From Kerstersia similis (GTDB taxonomy: Bacteria > Pseudomonadota > Gammaproteobacteria > Burkholderiales > Burkholderiaceae_B), in contig NZ_CBCSIQ010000004.1 in assembly GCF_965139615.1 (NCBI RefSeq), positions 157,523 through 221,522 of the forward strand: 64,000 bases of DNA. Reading direction: 5' to 3'. Made by a program: the position numbers and the translations under genes. Below the pieces are notes generated by a model, which saw only the letters and a program-made list of their open reading frames with translations, was not told where the DNA came from and made no database searches. Shown here in pieces: positions 33,735 to 42,309 of this stretch (position 1 is its first letter; each line of letters begins with the position of its first letter).

Positions 33735-35447
33735 ATGTCTGCCAATTCTTCCATTATTCAAGCCGGCGGTAGCTTCGCCGATCTGTTTGCCGAAAGCGTC
33801 CAGAACCAGGACATGCGTTCCGGCGAGGTCATCAGCGCTGAAGTCGTGCGCATCGACCACAATTTCGTCGTTGTCAACGCCGGTCTGAAGTCCGAAGCGC
33901 TGATCCCCCTGGAAGAGTTCCTGAACGATCAGGGCGAAGTCGAAGTCCAACCGGGCGACTTCGTTTCCGTCGCGATCGACTCCCTCGAAAACGGCTACGG
34001 CGACACCATCCTGTCGCGTGACCGCGCCAAGCGCCTGTCGGCCTGGCTGCAACTGGAGCAGGCGCTCGAAAACAATGAACTGGTCACCGGCACCATCACC
34101 GGCAAGGTGAAGGGCGGCCTGACGGTCATGACCAACGGCATCCGCGCCTTCCTGCCGGGTTCGCTGGTTGACCTGCGTCCCGTCAAGGACACGACGCCGT
34201 ACGAAGGCAAGACCATGGAGTTCAAGGTCATCAAGCTCGACCGCAAGCGCAACAACGTCGTGTTGTCGCGTCGCGCCGTGCTCGAAGCCACCATGGGCGA
34301 AGACCGTCAGAAGCTGCTCGAAACCCTGCACGAAGGTGCTGTGGTCAAGGGCATCGTCAAGAACATCACCGACTACGGTGCGTTCGTTGACCTGGGCGGT
34401 ATCGACGGCCTGCTGCACATCACCGACATGGCATGGCGCCGTGTCCGTCACCCCTCCGAAGTCCTGCAAGTGGGTCAGGAAGTCGAAGCCAAGGTGCTCA
34501 AGTTCGACCAGGAAAAGAGCCGCGTCTCCCTGGGCGTCAAGCAACTGGGCGAAGATCCCTGGATCGGTCTGGCCCGCCGCTACCCGCAAGGCACCCGTCT
34601 GTTCGGCAAGGTCACGAACCTGACCGACTACGGTGCGTTCGTGGAAGTGGAAGCCGGCATCGAAGGCCTGGTGCACGTTTCCGAAATGGACTGGACCAAC
34701 AAGAACGTCGATCCGCGCAAGGTTGTCACCCTGGGCGAAGAAGTCGAAGTCATGGTCCTGGAAATCGACGAAGACCGTCGCCGTATCTCGTTGGGCATGA
34801 AGCAGTGCCGTGCCAACCCGTGGGAAGAGTTCTCCTCGAACTTCAAGCGTGGTGACAAGGTTCGCGGCGCCATCAAGTCGATCACCGACTTCGGCGTGTT
34901 CGTCGGCCTGCAAGGCGGCATCGACGGCCTGGTTCACCTGTCCGACCTGTCCTGGACGGAATCGGGCGAAGAAGCCGTGCGCAACTACAAGAAGGGCGAC
35001 GAAGTTGACGCCGTGGTTCTGGGCATCGACGTCGAGAAGGAACGCATCTCGCTGGGTATCAAGCAGCTGGAAGGCGATCCGTTCAACAACTACGTTGCTA
35101 CCTATGAAAAGGGTGCCGTGGTTCAAGGTACCGTCAAGTCGGTTGAAGCCAAGGGCGCTGTCGTGACCCTGTCGGTGGACGTCGAAGGCTACCTGCGCGC
35201 TTCCGAAATCTCGCAAGGCCGTGTCGAAGATGCAACCACCGCCCTGAAGGCTGGTGACAACATCGACGCCATGATCATCAACATCGACCGCAAGACGCGT
35301 TCGATCCAGCTGTCGATCAAGGCTCGCGACAACGCTGAAACCGCTGAAACCATCCAGCGCATGTCCGAAGCCAGTGCTTCGTCGGGTACGACGAACCTGG
35401 GCGCGCTGCTGAAGGCCAAGCTGGATCTCCAGCGCGACAACGGTTAA
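33735..35447 (+). CDS. rpsA: 30S ribosomal protein S1
   Basis: 570 residues with six S1 domains at about 21-87, 106-172, 192-260, 277-347, 364-434 and 451-520 (for example GIVKNITDYGAFVDLGGIDGLLHITD and GAIKSITDFGVFVGLQGGIDGLVHLSD). It brings mRNA to the ribosome. There is no Shine-Dalgarno before the ATG, as in other rpsA genes, which fits autogenous control by S1 through its 100-base leader. Codon use is strongly biased to preferred codons (AAG, CTG, GGC), unlike the neighbours. Confidence 0.98.
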   Translation: MSANSSIIQAGGSFADLFAESVQNQDMRSGEVISAEVVRIDHNFVVVNAGLKSEALIPLEEFLNDQGEVEVQPGDFVSVAIDSLENGYGDTILSRDRAKRLSAWLQLEQALENNELVTGTITGKVKGGLTVMTNGIRAFLPGSLVDLRPVKDTTPYEGKTMEFKVIKLDRKRNNVVLSRRAVLEATMGEDRQKLLETLHEGAVVKGIVKNITDYGAFVDLGGIDGLLHITDMAWRRVRHPSEVLQVGQEVEAKVLKFDQEKSRVSLGVKQLGEDPWIGLARRYPQGTRLFGKVTNLTDYGAFVEVEAGIEGLVHVSEMDWTNKNVDPRKVVTLGEEVEVMVLEIDEDRRRISLGMKQCRANPWEEFSSNFKRGDKVRGAIKSITDFGVFVGLQGGIDGLVHLSDLSWTESGEEAVRNYKKGDEVDAVVLGIDVEKERISLGIKQLEGDPFNNYVATYEKGAVVQGTVKSVEAKGAVVTLSVDVEGYLRASEISQGRVEDATTALKAGDNIDAMIINIDRKTRSIQLSIKARDNAETAETIQRMSEASASSGTTNLGALLKAKLDLQRDNG

Positions 35448-35453
35448 GACGCG

Positions 35454-35783
35454 GTGACGAAGTCGGAATTGATCGCCATTCTGGCGGCACGCTATCCCCA
35501 GCTTGCCGCCAGGGATGCAGACTATGCGGTCAAGACCGTCCTTGATGCCATGACCCAGGCTTTGGCCTCGGGTCAGCGCATCGAGATACGGGGCTTCGGG
35601 AGCTTTTCCCTGTCCCTGCGTGCGGCCCGTGTGGGCCGCAACCCCAAGTCCGGCGAGCCCGTGATGGTTCCCGGCAAAAAGGTTCCGCATTTCAAGGCGG
35701 GCAAGGAACTTCGGGAAAAAGTCGATGAATCCGAGCCCGGCGAGAGTGCTGCGCAAGCAGTCGGAGAAGTACCGTTCGAATAA
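35454..35783 (+). CDS. ihfB: Integration host factor subunit beta
   Basis: 109 residues from a GTG at 35454, six bases after rpsA. The DNA-bending family pattern is clear: MTKSELIAILAARYPQL, RIEIRGFGSFSLSLRAARVGRNPKSGEPV and the beta-arm proline region VPGKKVPHFKAGKELRE. With IhfA it bends DNA for recombination, transcription and phage integration. It has a short acidic C-terminal extension (ESEPGESAAQAVGEVPFE). A strong terminator follows. Confidence 0.96.
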   Translation: MTKSELIAILAARYPQLAARDADYAVKTVLDAMTQALASGQRIEIRGFGSFSLSLRAARVGRNPKSGEPVMVPGKKVPHFKAGKELREKVDESEPGESAAQAVGEVPFE

Positions 35784-35889
35784 GGCGGCGGCTCATGCCG
35801 GCCAAGTGCCGGTCTGGGCCATCCAGCAATTCTCTGTTGGCGCGTCTGCTGGCCTGATGGCAAGCGGCTGATGCCAGGCAGAGGTCAAG

Positions 35890-35923
35890 AAGCCGGCTCC
35901 TGTTTTTACAGGCGCCGGCTTTT
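35890..35923 (+). terminator. Terminator of the rpsA-ihfB operon
   Basis: A 13-bp stem with one mismatch, AGCCGGCTCCTGT (35891-35903) against ACAGGCGCCGGCT (35908-35920), followed by TTT. It closes the gyrA-to-ihfB block. Confidence 0.75.
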
Positions 35924-36004
35924 CCATTTGGATGTGGTTTCGTTTGGGCAGGTCTGGCCGGCACACATACGCTACGCGCCATTCATCATCCGGGGTAGAG
36001 ACAA

Positions 36005-36520
36005 ATGGTTCAGCTGTTCATGTTCTATATCGGCGGCAATGCCGGTCGTTCCAATATCGAGGTTCACGATATCCAGTTCGCTGCCGTGGCGCAGCCCGAA
36101 GCGGCCTGGCCGCTATTGCGTGCCGCGTGGTTCGGGGATCCGGACAAGATCCATGTGGATGGCTACAGCGTGATCGAATGGGCGGATGGCTACGATATCT
36201 GCCTCCGTCCCGAGCCGCCGGCTGCAGCGCAGCCCAGGCTTTTCTTCGTGAATGTGGGCGGCTATCGACCTGATACCCTGGCCGAACAGCATGAGTACGG
36301 GCTGTTCGTGGCAGCGGATGCCGCCGCCGCCAAACGGAGGGCGATGGCCTGTTTGCTGACTGGCATGGGGCACCAGCACCGCGACAATCTCAAGGATGTG
36401 GACGATTGCCTGATGCTGGGTGAACTGAACGGCTGGCATATCCATGTGAGCGAGAACCCCGATGGCCGGCCGGCGATGCCAGCCTGGCAAGGCTATCAGC
36501 CGATCGGGATAGCCGTTTAG
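36005..36520 (+). CDS. DUF1543-domain protein
   Basis: 171 residues. Two related halves are visible: LFMFYIGGNAGRSNIEVHDIQFA near the N-terminus and LFFVNVGGYRPDTLAEQHEYGLFVA near residue 80, the arrangement known for DUF1543 proteins. Function is unknown; the domain occurs in small cytosolic proteins of proteobacteria. It is monocistronic, with the ihfB terminator before it and a convergent drug exporter gene after it. The start at 36005 follows an AGAGACAA. Confidence 0.8.
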   Translation: MVQLFMFYIGGNAGRSNIEVHDIQFAAVAQPEAAWPLLRAAWFGDPDKIHVDGYSVIEWADGYDICLRPEPPAAAQPRLFFVNVGGYRPDTLAEQHEYGLFVAADAAAAKRRAMACLLTGMGHQHRDNLKDVDDCLMLGELNGWHIHVSENPDGRPAMPAWQGYQPIGIAV

Positions 36521-36572
36521 CGTTGACGCCGCACATGCTCTACGCGGCGCCGGAACCGCTCATCCCCGACGT

Positions 36573-36917
36573 TCAGTGGGCGATGCTTTTGGAAAAGACG
36601 TTGATCACCAGGACGCCGGCAATGATGAGTGCAAGACCGAGCACCGCGGGCAGATCTAGCGATTGTTTGAAGAACAGCCAGCTGACGAGCGAAATCAGCA
36701 CGATGCCGAGCCCGGACCAGATGGCATAGGCAATGCCTGTCGGCATGGTGCGCAGTGTCAGTGACAGGCAATAGAAGGCGATGCCGTAGCCCAGTATGGT
36801 AACGAGACTGGGCCAGGGCCGGGTAAAACTCTGGGAGAGCTTGAGCGTGGAGGTTGCAATGACTTCAGCGACGATGGCGATCAGCAGATAGCAGTAGCTG
36901 GCGACGGTGGGTGACAT
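36573..36917 (-). CDS. Small multidrug resistance (SMR/EmrE-like) exporter
   Basis: 114 residues from the ATG at 36917; longer frames upstream are not protein-like. Four transmembrane helices are visible. The membrane-embedded glutamate essential for proton/drug exchange is Glu18 (LLIAIVAEVIATSTLKLS). The signature GLGIVLISLVSWLFFKQSLDLPAVLGLALIIAGVLVIN matches EmrE/QacE rather than SugE. It exports cationic compounds in exchange for protons. Substrates cannot be told from sequence. Confidence 0.9.
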   Translation of the reverse strand: MSPTVASYCYLLIAIVAEVIATSTLKLSQSFTRPWPSLVTILGYGIAFYCLSLTLRTMPTGIAYAIWSGLGIVLISLVSWLFFKQSLDLPAVLGLALIIAGVLVINVFSKSIAH

Positions 36918-37185
36918 GATGCCGTGGTTCCAGGGTGGCGGGCCGGCCCGCCGGTGCCGGCAGTGAGTGGCGGAGTGTTGCATCGTAACGCAGTGACAGT
37001 TTCTTGGGCGCCAGGGGCTTGCATACGGCGGAAACATCGGGGCAGGCAGAATCAGTCTGTGTCGCCATGGCCGGCATCAGGCGGCTGTGGCTTACGTCTG
37101 CGGCGATATCTCCGTATCATGGTCATGTGTATAGGGGCGCCAGCCGAGAGGCTGGCGCCTGTCGTTTCAATCAGGAAAAAAATCA

Positions 37186-38388
37186 ATGGCTGAGCCAATA
37201 AACAGGCAAAAACAAGCGGTATCTTCCGGCGGCATCATCGTGATTCTGGCCATGCTGACGGCATTCGCGCCGCTGGCGACGGATATGTATTTGCCAGCCT
37301 TTCATTTGCTGGAAAAATATTTTTCGGTGCCCGAAGGTGGCATCGAGGGCTCGTTGTCGGTCTTCTTTCTTGGGCTGGCCTGCGGGCAGGCAGTGTATGG
37401 GCCGATGATAGATCGCTATGGCCGTTTACGGCCCTTGATGATCGGAATCAGCCTGTATGTGCTGGCTACCCTGCTGTGCCTGGTGGTGACGGATATCCGT
37501 GTGTTCATGCTGTTGCGTTTTCTGCAGGCAGCGGGCGGTGCGGCGGGAATGGTGATCGGGCGTGCCATCATCCGTGATCTGTATGATGACCGGGAAAGCG
37601 CACGCGCCTTGTCGCTCATGATGGCCATCGTGACCCTGGCGCCGATTCTCGGCCCTATCATTGGCGGCTTTGTGGTGACGCATTCTGGCTGGCGTGCCGT
37701 TTTCATCATCATGCTGTTGTTCGGCATGACCTGCTGGATGCTGACCTGGCGCTATCTGCCGGAAACGCTGCCGCCTGCGGCCCGCCGCCGCGTCAGCCTG
37801 GGGGGCGTGTTCCTGACCTGGGGGCGCTTGCTGACAATGCGAGGCTTTGTGGTGCCAGCGATACTGGGCGGCATGGCGCAAGCCTGCATGTTTGCCTTCA
37901 TTACCGGCTCGCCCTTTGTCTTCATGCAATTGCACGGCGCAGACGAGCAGACCTATGGCTTGCTGTTTGCGGCCATCGCCTGCGCCTTGATTGTTGGTGC
38001 ATCCATCAATCGCCGCTTGTTGCGCCGCCACCCGCCGGCTCATTTGCTGGCCTGGGCGCTGCGGGTCAATGCCCTTGCCGGTATCTGCACGGTACTGGCA
38101 GTCAGCCTGCATAGCCTGCCTTTGCTGTTCGTGCCCTTGTGGTTGACGATCAGCACCCTGGGTTTCATCGGCGCCAACGCGGCGGCAGTGGCCTTGAGTG
38201 CCAGCATGCAGCATGTCGGCAGCGGTTCGGCGCTGATCGGCGTATTGCAATTCACGTTTGCCTTTGTCGTGAGCAGCCTGGTGGCCGCCACGCAGAATGG
38301 CACGGCCTATCCCATGACGCTGGCGATGGCTATTTGTGGTGTGACGGCAGCCGTATTGTGGAAGTGCTTTTATCGCGCCAGAGCGTAA
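37186..38388 (+). CDS. Bcr/CflA-type MFS drug exporter
   Basis: 400 residues with 12 predicted transmembrane helices. The family motif TDMYLPAFHLLEKYF in the first loop and GQAVYGPMIDRYGRLRPLMIG in the 2-3 loop mark the Bcr/CflA group, with RAIIRDLYDD after helix 4. It is likely a proton-driven exporter of drugs or metabolites such as cysteine or bicyclomycin-type compounds. AGGAA precedes the ATG. Transcription ends at the hairpin at 38406. Confidence 0.88.
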   Translation: MAEPINRQKQAVSSGGIIVILAMLTAFAPLATDMYLPAFHLLEKYFSVPEGGIEGSLSVFFLGLACGQAVYGPMIDRYGRLRPLMIGISLYVLATLLCLVVTDIRVFMLLRFLQAAGGAAGMVIGRAIIRDLYDDRESARALSLMMAIVTLAPILGPIIGGFVVTHSGWRAVFIIMLLFGMTCWMLTWRYLPETLPPAARRRVSLGGVFLTWGRLLTMRGFVVPAILGGMAQACMFAFITGSPFVFMQLHGADEQTYGLLFAAIACALIVGASINRRLLRRHPPAHLLAWALRVNALAGICTVLAVSLHSLPLLFVPLWLTISTLGFIGANAAAVALSASMQHVGSGSALIGVLQFTFAFVVSSLVAATQNGTAYPMTLAMAICGVTAAVLWKCFYRARA

Positions 38389-38405
38389 ACACTGACGGCA
38401 TTGCG

Positions 38406-38439
38406 AACCGGCCTTGAGACGTTAAGGCCGGTTTTTTTA
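38406..38439 (+). terminator. Terminator after the Bcr-like gene
   Basis: Stem AACCGGCCTT (38406-38415) pairs with AAGGCCGGTT (38424-38433), followed by seven T. It separates the exporter from the AT-rich control region of the next operon. Confidence 0.9.
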
Positions 38440-38618
38440 TGGGCGGCTTTATTTAATTTTTTGCATAAATAAATATTGTATTTGTTTTTTGATTTGAATA
38501 TCCCGATTTGTTATTTGTCCATTTTTTAATGTTGGTTAATCGGATGAATTGATATATAGACATAATTCAAAATTCGTTTTGTTCATAAATGGCGACTGCT
38601 ATTGTTAATCCCGGCTTC

Positions 38619-38659
38619 ATTCCATTTTCTAATTGAAATGGAATGGATTTAATTCCATT
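38619..38659. promoter_or_regulatory. Triple ATTCCATT operator cluster upstream of E1/TRAP operon
   Basis: The 240 bases between 38440 and 38679 are markedly AT-rich compared with the genes and hold no gene. Within them ATTCCATTT (38619-38627), its inverted copy AAATGGAAT (38636-38644) and ATTCCATT (38652-38659) alternate in orientation. The last copy lies 20 bases before the first ATG of the operon. This looks like a multi-site operator; the regulator is not encoded next to it. Confidence 0.6.
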
Positions 38660-38679
38660 GGTTATGAAACACCGGGTGT

Positions 38680-39681
38680 ATGGCAGAGTTATTGGAGCTT
38701 TACCGGACGATGGTCCGGATTCGTGCCTTTGAGGATGCGGCCGAGGTCGCCAGCCAGGGCGGGGTGCAGGCCTGGGGCTTGTCCGAGTCGAGCAAACCTG
38801 CGCTGGTGCGCGGCCCCCTGCACCTGTCCACGGGCCAGGAGGCGGTGGCAGCAGGCGTATGCGCCCATTTGCGGCCGCAGGATCTGCTGACTTCCACGCA
38901 CCGGGGCCATGGGCACACGCTGGCCAAAGGGGCGGACAGCAAACGCATGATGGCCGAATTGTTCGGCCGGTCCACGGGCTACAACAAAGGCAAGGGCGGC
39001 TCCATGCATATTGCGGATTTCTCCGTCGGTATGCTGGGCGCCAATGGCGTCGTGGCGGCGGGGTTGCCGATTGCCGTGGGTGCTGCGCAGGCCTTGAAGC
39101 TGCGCGGCGTGGATGCCATTGCGGTGGCCTTCTTTGGCGATGGCGCAATCAATCGCGGCCCATTTCTGGAATCCCTGAACTGGGCGGTGGTGTATCAATT
39201 GCCTGTTCTGTTTGTTTGCGAAGACAACCGCATTTCTGCGACGACGGCGAGTGCGCCCATGACGGGCGGCGAAGGCGCCAGCGTCCGGGCGCAGTCCTTG
39301 GGCGTGCCGGCACGGAAAGTGGATGGCAATGATGTCGAGGCGGTGGCGCAGGCGGCGGCGGAATGGATTGAAGAGATCCGTGCCGGCAAGGGTCCGCGTC
39401 TGCTGCATGCGCTGACAGATAGGCACAAGGGGCATGTTTCCGTGGATCCGGGAACCTATCGCGACCCGGCAGATGTGGCGGCTGCTTTGGCCCGGGATCC
39501 TCTGCTGCGTGCGCGCCAGCGCCTGGAGGCCCGCGGCCTGCTGCGGGAAGCGGAGCGTATCGAGGCCGAAGCGCATGCGGAGATCGACGCCGCACTGGCA
39601 GCGGCACAGAACGATCCTTTCCCCGGCGTCGCAGACGCCTATACGGATATCACGACGACAGGTGAAGGAGTGTGGCGATGA
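38680..39681 (+). CDS. 2-Oxoacid dehydrogenase E1 alpha subunit (AcoA/PdhA-like)
   Basis: 333 residues. Thiamine diphosphate-dependent alpha subunit: HLSTGQEAVAAGVCAHLRPQD, STHRGHGHTLAKG, GGSMHIADFSVGMLGANGVV, and the cofactor motif FFGDGAINRGPFLESLNWA. Members decarboxylate pyruvate, branched 2-oxoacids or acetoin. It overlaps the beta subunit gene by ATGA. No E2 (acyltransferase) or E3 gene is near, and the operon continues with a TRAP transporter, so this may be a specialised catabolic enzyme. No strong ribosome-binding site is visible. Confidence 0.88.
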   Translation: MAELLELYRTMVRIRAFEDAAEVASQGGVQAWGLSESSKPALVRGPLHLSTGQEAVAAGVCAHLRPQDLLTSTHRGHGHTLAKGADSKRMMAELFGRSTGYNKGKGGSMHIADFSVGMLGANGVVAAGLPIAVGAAQALKLRGVDAIAVAFFGDGAINRGPFLESLNWAVVYQLPVLFVCEDNRISATTASAPMTGGEGASVRAQSLGVPARKVDGNDVEAVAQAAAEWIEEIRAGKGPRLLHALTDRHKGHVSVDPGTYRDPADVAAALARDPLLRARQRLEARGLLREAERIEAEAHAEIDAALAAAQNDPFPGVADAYTDITTTGEGVWR

Positions 39682-40679
39682 GCGCACGGAATCTGAGCTA
39701 TGCGCAAGCGGCTGCGCTGGCCTTGAGCGAAGCGATGGACGCCGATCCGAATATCGTCGCCTTGGGCGAGGACCTGGGGCGCGGCGGCGTGTTCGGGCAG
39801 TATCGGGATACGGACAACCAGCCGCTGGCCAAGCGCTTTGGCGAACACCGCATTGTCGATACCCCGATTTCCGAAGCGGCTATTGTTGGCGCCTCGGTTG
39901 GTATGGCGCTGGCGGGGGTGACGCCGGTCGTGGAGTTGCGGGTGGTGGACTTCGCGCTTTGTGCGATTGATGAAATCGTCAATCAGGCCGCCAAGAATCG
40001 GTTCATGTTCGGCGGGCAGGGCCGGGTTGGCCTGGTGGCGCGCATGCCTATCGGGCTGTGGAGCGCTTCGGCAGCGCAGCATTCCCAGTCGCTGGAAGCC
40101 TGGTTTGCACATATTCCCGGCTTGACGGTGGTCACGCCAGCCACACCGGCAGACAACTACGGCCTGCTGCACGCCTCGCTCGCCTCTGGCGACCCGGTGA
40201 TCTATATGGAGCACAAGGAGTTGTGGGGCAGTACCGGAACGGTCGTGCCGGGGGAAATTGTGCCGCTGGGCAAGGCACGCGTGGTGCGGGAAGGCAACGA
40301 TGTGACGCTGGTGTCATGGTCGCGGCAGGTGCTGGCCTGCGCCGAGGCCGCCGCGCAACTGGAGGCCGAAGGCATCAGCGCCGAGGTGCTGGACCTGCGC
40401 ACCATCTGGCCCTGGGACCGCGAGGCCGTCCTGGCGTCTGCCGCGCGTACCGGGCATGTGCTGGTCGTGCATGAATCAGTGCAGGTGGCTGGGTTTGGCG
40501 CTGAAGTGGCGGCGACGGTCGCTGAACATACCGGCGCCAGGGTGCGCCGCCTGGGCGCGCCGCGCATTCCCGTGGGCTATGCCCCGGTACTGGAAAACGA
40601 ATCACGCATCGACGCCGGCAAGATCCGTGCGGCGGTGACTGCATTGCTCAATCATTCCCGCGTGGAGATCTCATCATGA
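39678..40679 (+). CDS. 2-Oxoacid dehydrogenase E1 beta subunit (AcoB/PdhB-like)
   Basis: 333 residues from the ATG at 39678 with AAGGAG seven bases upstream, overlapping the alpha gene by ATGA. Transketolase-type features: NIVALGEDLGRGGVFGQYR, DTPISEAAIVGASVGMAL, VVTPATPADNYGLLHASL, and the C-terminal domain (VTLVSWSRQVLACAEAA, HESVQVAGFGAEVAA). It pairs with the alpha subunit as a heterotetramer and contributes half of the cofactor site. Its TGA overlaps the ATG of the TRAP binding protein, showing the enzyme and transporter are one operon. Confidence 0.9.
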   Translation: MSARNLSYAQAAALALSEAMDADPNIVALGEDLGRGGVFGQYRDTDNQPLAKRFGEHRIVDTPISEAAIVGASVGMALAGVTPVVELRVVDFALCAIDEIVNQAAKNRFMFGGQGRVGLVARMPIGLWSASAAQHSQSLEAWFAHIPGLTVVTPATPADNYGLLHASLASGDPVIYMEHKELWGSTGTVVPGEIVPLGKARVVREGNDVTLVSWSRQVLACAEAAAQLEAEGISAEVLDLRTIWPWDREAVLASAARTGHVLVVHESVQVAGFGAEVAATVAEHTGARVRRLGAPRIPVGYAPVLENESRIDAGKIRAAVTALLNHSRVEISS

Positions 40680-41710
40680 CGTCGCTGTTTCGTCTCGCGG
40701 CCCTGCCGGCCGTTGTTTTGCCCCTGTTCTTTGGTGCCGCCGGCGCTGCCGTGGCGGCGGATTACAAACCGGAATACCGCCTTTCCACCAATGTCAATGA
40801 AGCCTTCCCGTTAGGGCGTGGCGCACAGGAGTGGGCACGCCTGGTGAATGAGCGCACCGATGGCCGCATCAACGTGAAGTGGTATCCGGGGTCTTCGCTG
40901 GTCGGTGGGGAAACCACGCGTGAGTTCACGGCGTTGCGTCAAGGCGGGATTGATTTCAATGTGTCGTCCGTGATCAATTGGTCGCCGCATGTCAAGGAAC
41001 TGAACCTGTTCCTGTTGCCATTCCTGGTGCCGGATGACAAGGCTTTCGACGCCTTGACCAGTGGCGAAGTCGCTGACGAACTGTTCGAGATCGTACGCAA
41101 GCGCGGAGTGGTGCCCCTGGCCTGGGGCGAGAACGGCGCTCGCGAGATCAGCAACTCCAAACATGAAATCCGCAAGCCGGATGATCTTAAGGGTTTGAAG
41201 TTCCGGGTGGTGGGATCGCCGATTTTCAATGATATCTATACCGCGCTGGGCGCCAATCCGACGCAGATGACGTTTGCCGATGCACAGCCGGCGCTGCAAA
41301 GCGGCGTGGTGGATGGCCAGGAGAATCCGATTTCCCTGTTCGTCGGGGCCAAGATGCATACCTTGGGCCAGACCTACCTGACCAAGTGGAATTATGTGAA
41401 CGATCCGCTGGTCTTCGCTGTGTCGGCCAAGGCCTGGGAAAGCTGGTCGCCGGAAGATCGGGAGATCGTGCGCCAGGCCGCCCTGGACGCGGCACGCAAT
41501 GAAATCGCCGATACCCGCAAAGGCGTGAGCCCTGGCGACGACGCCTTGATTCAGCAGGCGATTGCGCAGGGCGTACAGGTGACGATTCTCAGCGATGAGG
41601 AGAAAGCGGCGTTTGCACAGGCCACCCAGCCGGTCGTCGAAAAGTGGTCCAAGACCATCGGCGAGGATCTGGTGCGCAAGGCCCAGCAGGAAGTGGCAGC
41701 CAGCCGCTGA
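40676..41710 (+). CDS. TRAP transporter solute-binding protein (DctP family)
   Basis: 344 residues with a signal peptide (LAALPAVVLPLFFGAAGAAVAA, cleaved near residue 28). The DctP fold is shown by LGRGAQEWARLVNERTDGRINVKWYPGSSLVGGETT and by LKGLKFRVVGSPIFNDIYTALGANPTQMTFAD, whose Arg usually binds a carboxylate. The product is periplasmic and delivers an organic acid to the DctQM permease encoded after a hairpin. Coupled to the E1 beta gene (ATGA). The ligand is unknown but is plausibly the substrate, or a precursor, of the E1 enzyme. Confidence 0.92.
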   Translation: MTSLFRLAALPAVVLPLFFGAAGAAVAADYKPEYRLSTNVNEAFPLGRGAQEWARLVNERTDGRINVKWYPGSSLVGGETTREFTALRQGGIDFNVSSVINWSPHVKELNLFLLPFLVPDDKAFDALTSGEVADELFEIVRKRGVVPLAWGENGAREISNSKHEIRKPDDLKGLKFRVVGSPIFNDIYTALGANPTQMTFADAQPALQSGVVDGQENPISLFVGAKMHTLGQTYLTKWNYVNDPLVFAVSAKAWESWSPEDREIVRQAALDAARNEIADTRKGVSPGDDALIQQAIAQGVQVTILSDEEKAAFAQATQPVVEKWSKTIGEDLVRKAQQEVAASR

Positions 41711-41761
41711 TGAACCGCTGCCCGCCGGGCAGCGGCGTCGGTCGGGGATGTTCCGCAAGAC

Positions 41762-41790
41762 AACCAGCCGCTGCTGCGGCTGGTTTTGTT
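41762..41790 (+). terminator. Intra-operon hairpin between TRAP binding protein and permease
   Basis: Perfect 10-bp stem AACCAGCCGC (41762-41771) and GCGGCTGGTT (41776-41785), followed by a T-rich TTGTTTG. A second GC-rich hairpin, CCGCTGCCC/GGGCAGCGG, lies at 41715-41735. Together they probably attenuate transcription or protect the upstream mRNA so that binding protein exceeds permease. Confidence 0.7.
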
Positions 41791-41802
41791 TGGATTGGAG
41801 TT

Positions 41803-42309
41803 ATGTCAGTTGAACCATCGAAGGATGCGCCGGACTCGGCCGAGCCGCATCGCGGTTTCCATGTGGAAGAGGCGCTGGCGGCCGGCATCATGGCCGTGTT
41901 GTGCGTCATTACCTTGCTGAATGTGTTGACGCGCTATCTGACCAATGCGTCTTTTGCTTTCACGGAAGAGATTTCCGTGTTTCTGGTCGTGCTGATGACC
42001 TTCATCGGGACGGCTACGGCATTCTCGCGCGGCCTGCATCTGGCCATGCTAGCGCTGGTCGAGCGCATGCCCTGGCGCGTGCAGTATTGGCAGCGGATTT
42101 ACGCACTGTTGTGCGGCATTGTGATGTTCGCCATCCTGGCCTGGTATGGGGCGCTGGCGTGGCTGGATGATTACGACAGTGGCCTGGTCTCGCCAGGGCT
42201 GGGGGTGCCGCAATGGTGGTACACCTCGGTTGTGCCGATATTTTCCTGCCTGATCATCCTGCGGCAGTTGCAGGCGCTGCGGGCGGCATTGAGGCTGGGG
42301 CGGCCATGA
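41803..42309 (+). CDS. TRAP transporter small permease (DctQ family)
   Basis: 168 residues from the ATG at 41803; longer upstream frames cross the hairpin region and are rejected. Four transmembrane helices are visible (about 28-48, 62-80, 100-120 and 140-160). Family features are VLTRYLTNASFAFTEEISVFLVV and RGLHLAMLALVERMP. It forms the permease with the large DctM subunit, whose gene overlaps it by ATGA. Confidence 0.9.
   Translation: MSVEPSKDAPDSAEPHRGFHVEEALAAGIMAVLCVITLLNVLTRYLTNASFAFTEEISVFLVVLMTFIGTATAFSRGLHLAMLALVERMPWRVQYWQRIYALLCGIVMFAILAWYGALAWLDDYDSGLVSPGLGVPQWWYTSVVPIFSCLIILRQLQALRAALRLGRP

Noticed and set aside
33732..35756. 674-residue open frame antisense to rpsA and ihfB
   Set aside because: Shadow caused by strong codon bias in rpsA; composition mirrors the sense S1 repeats.
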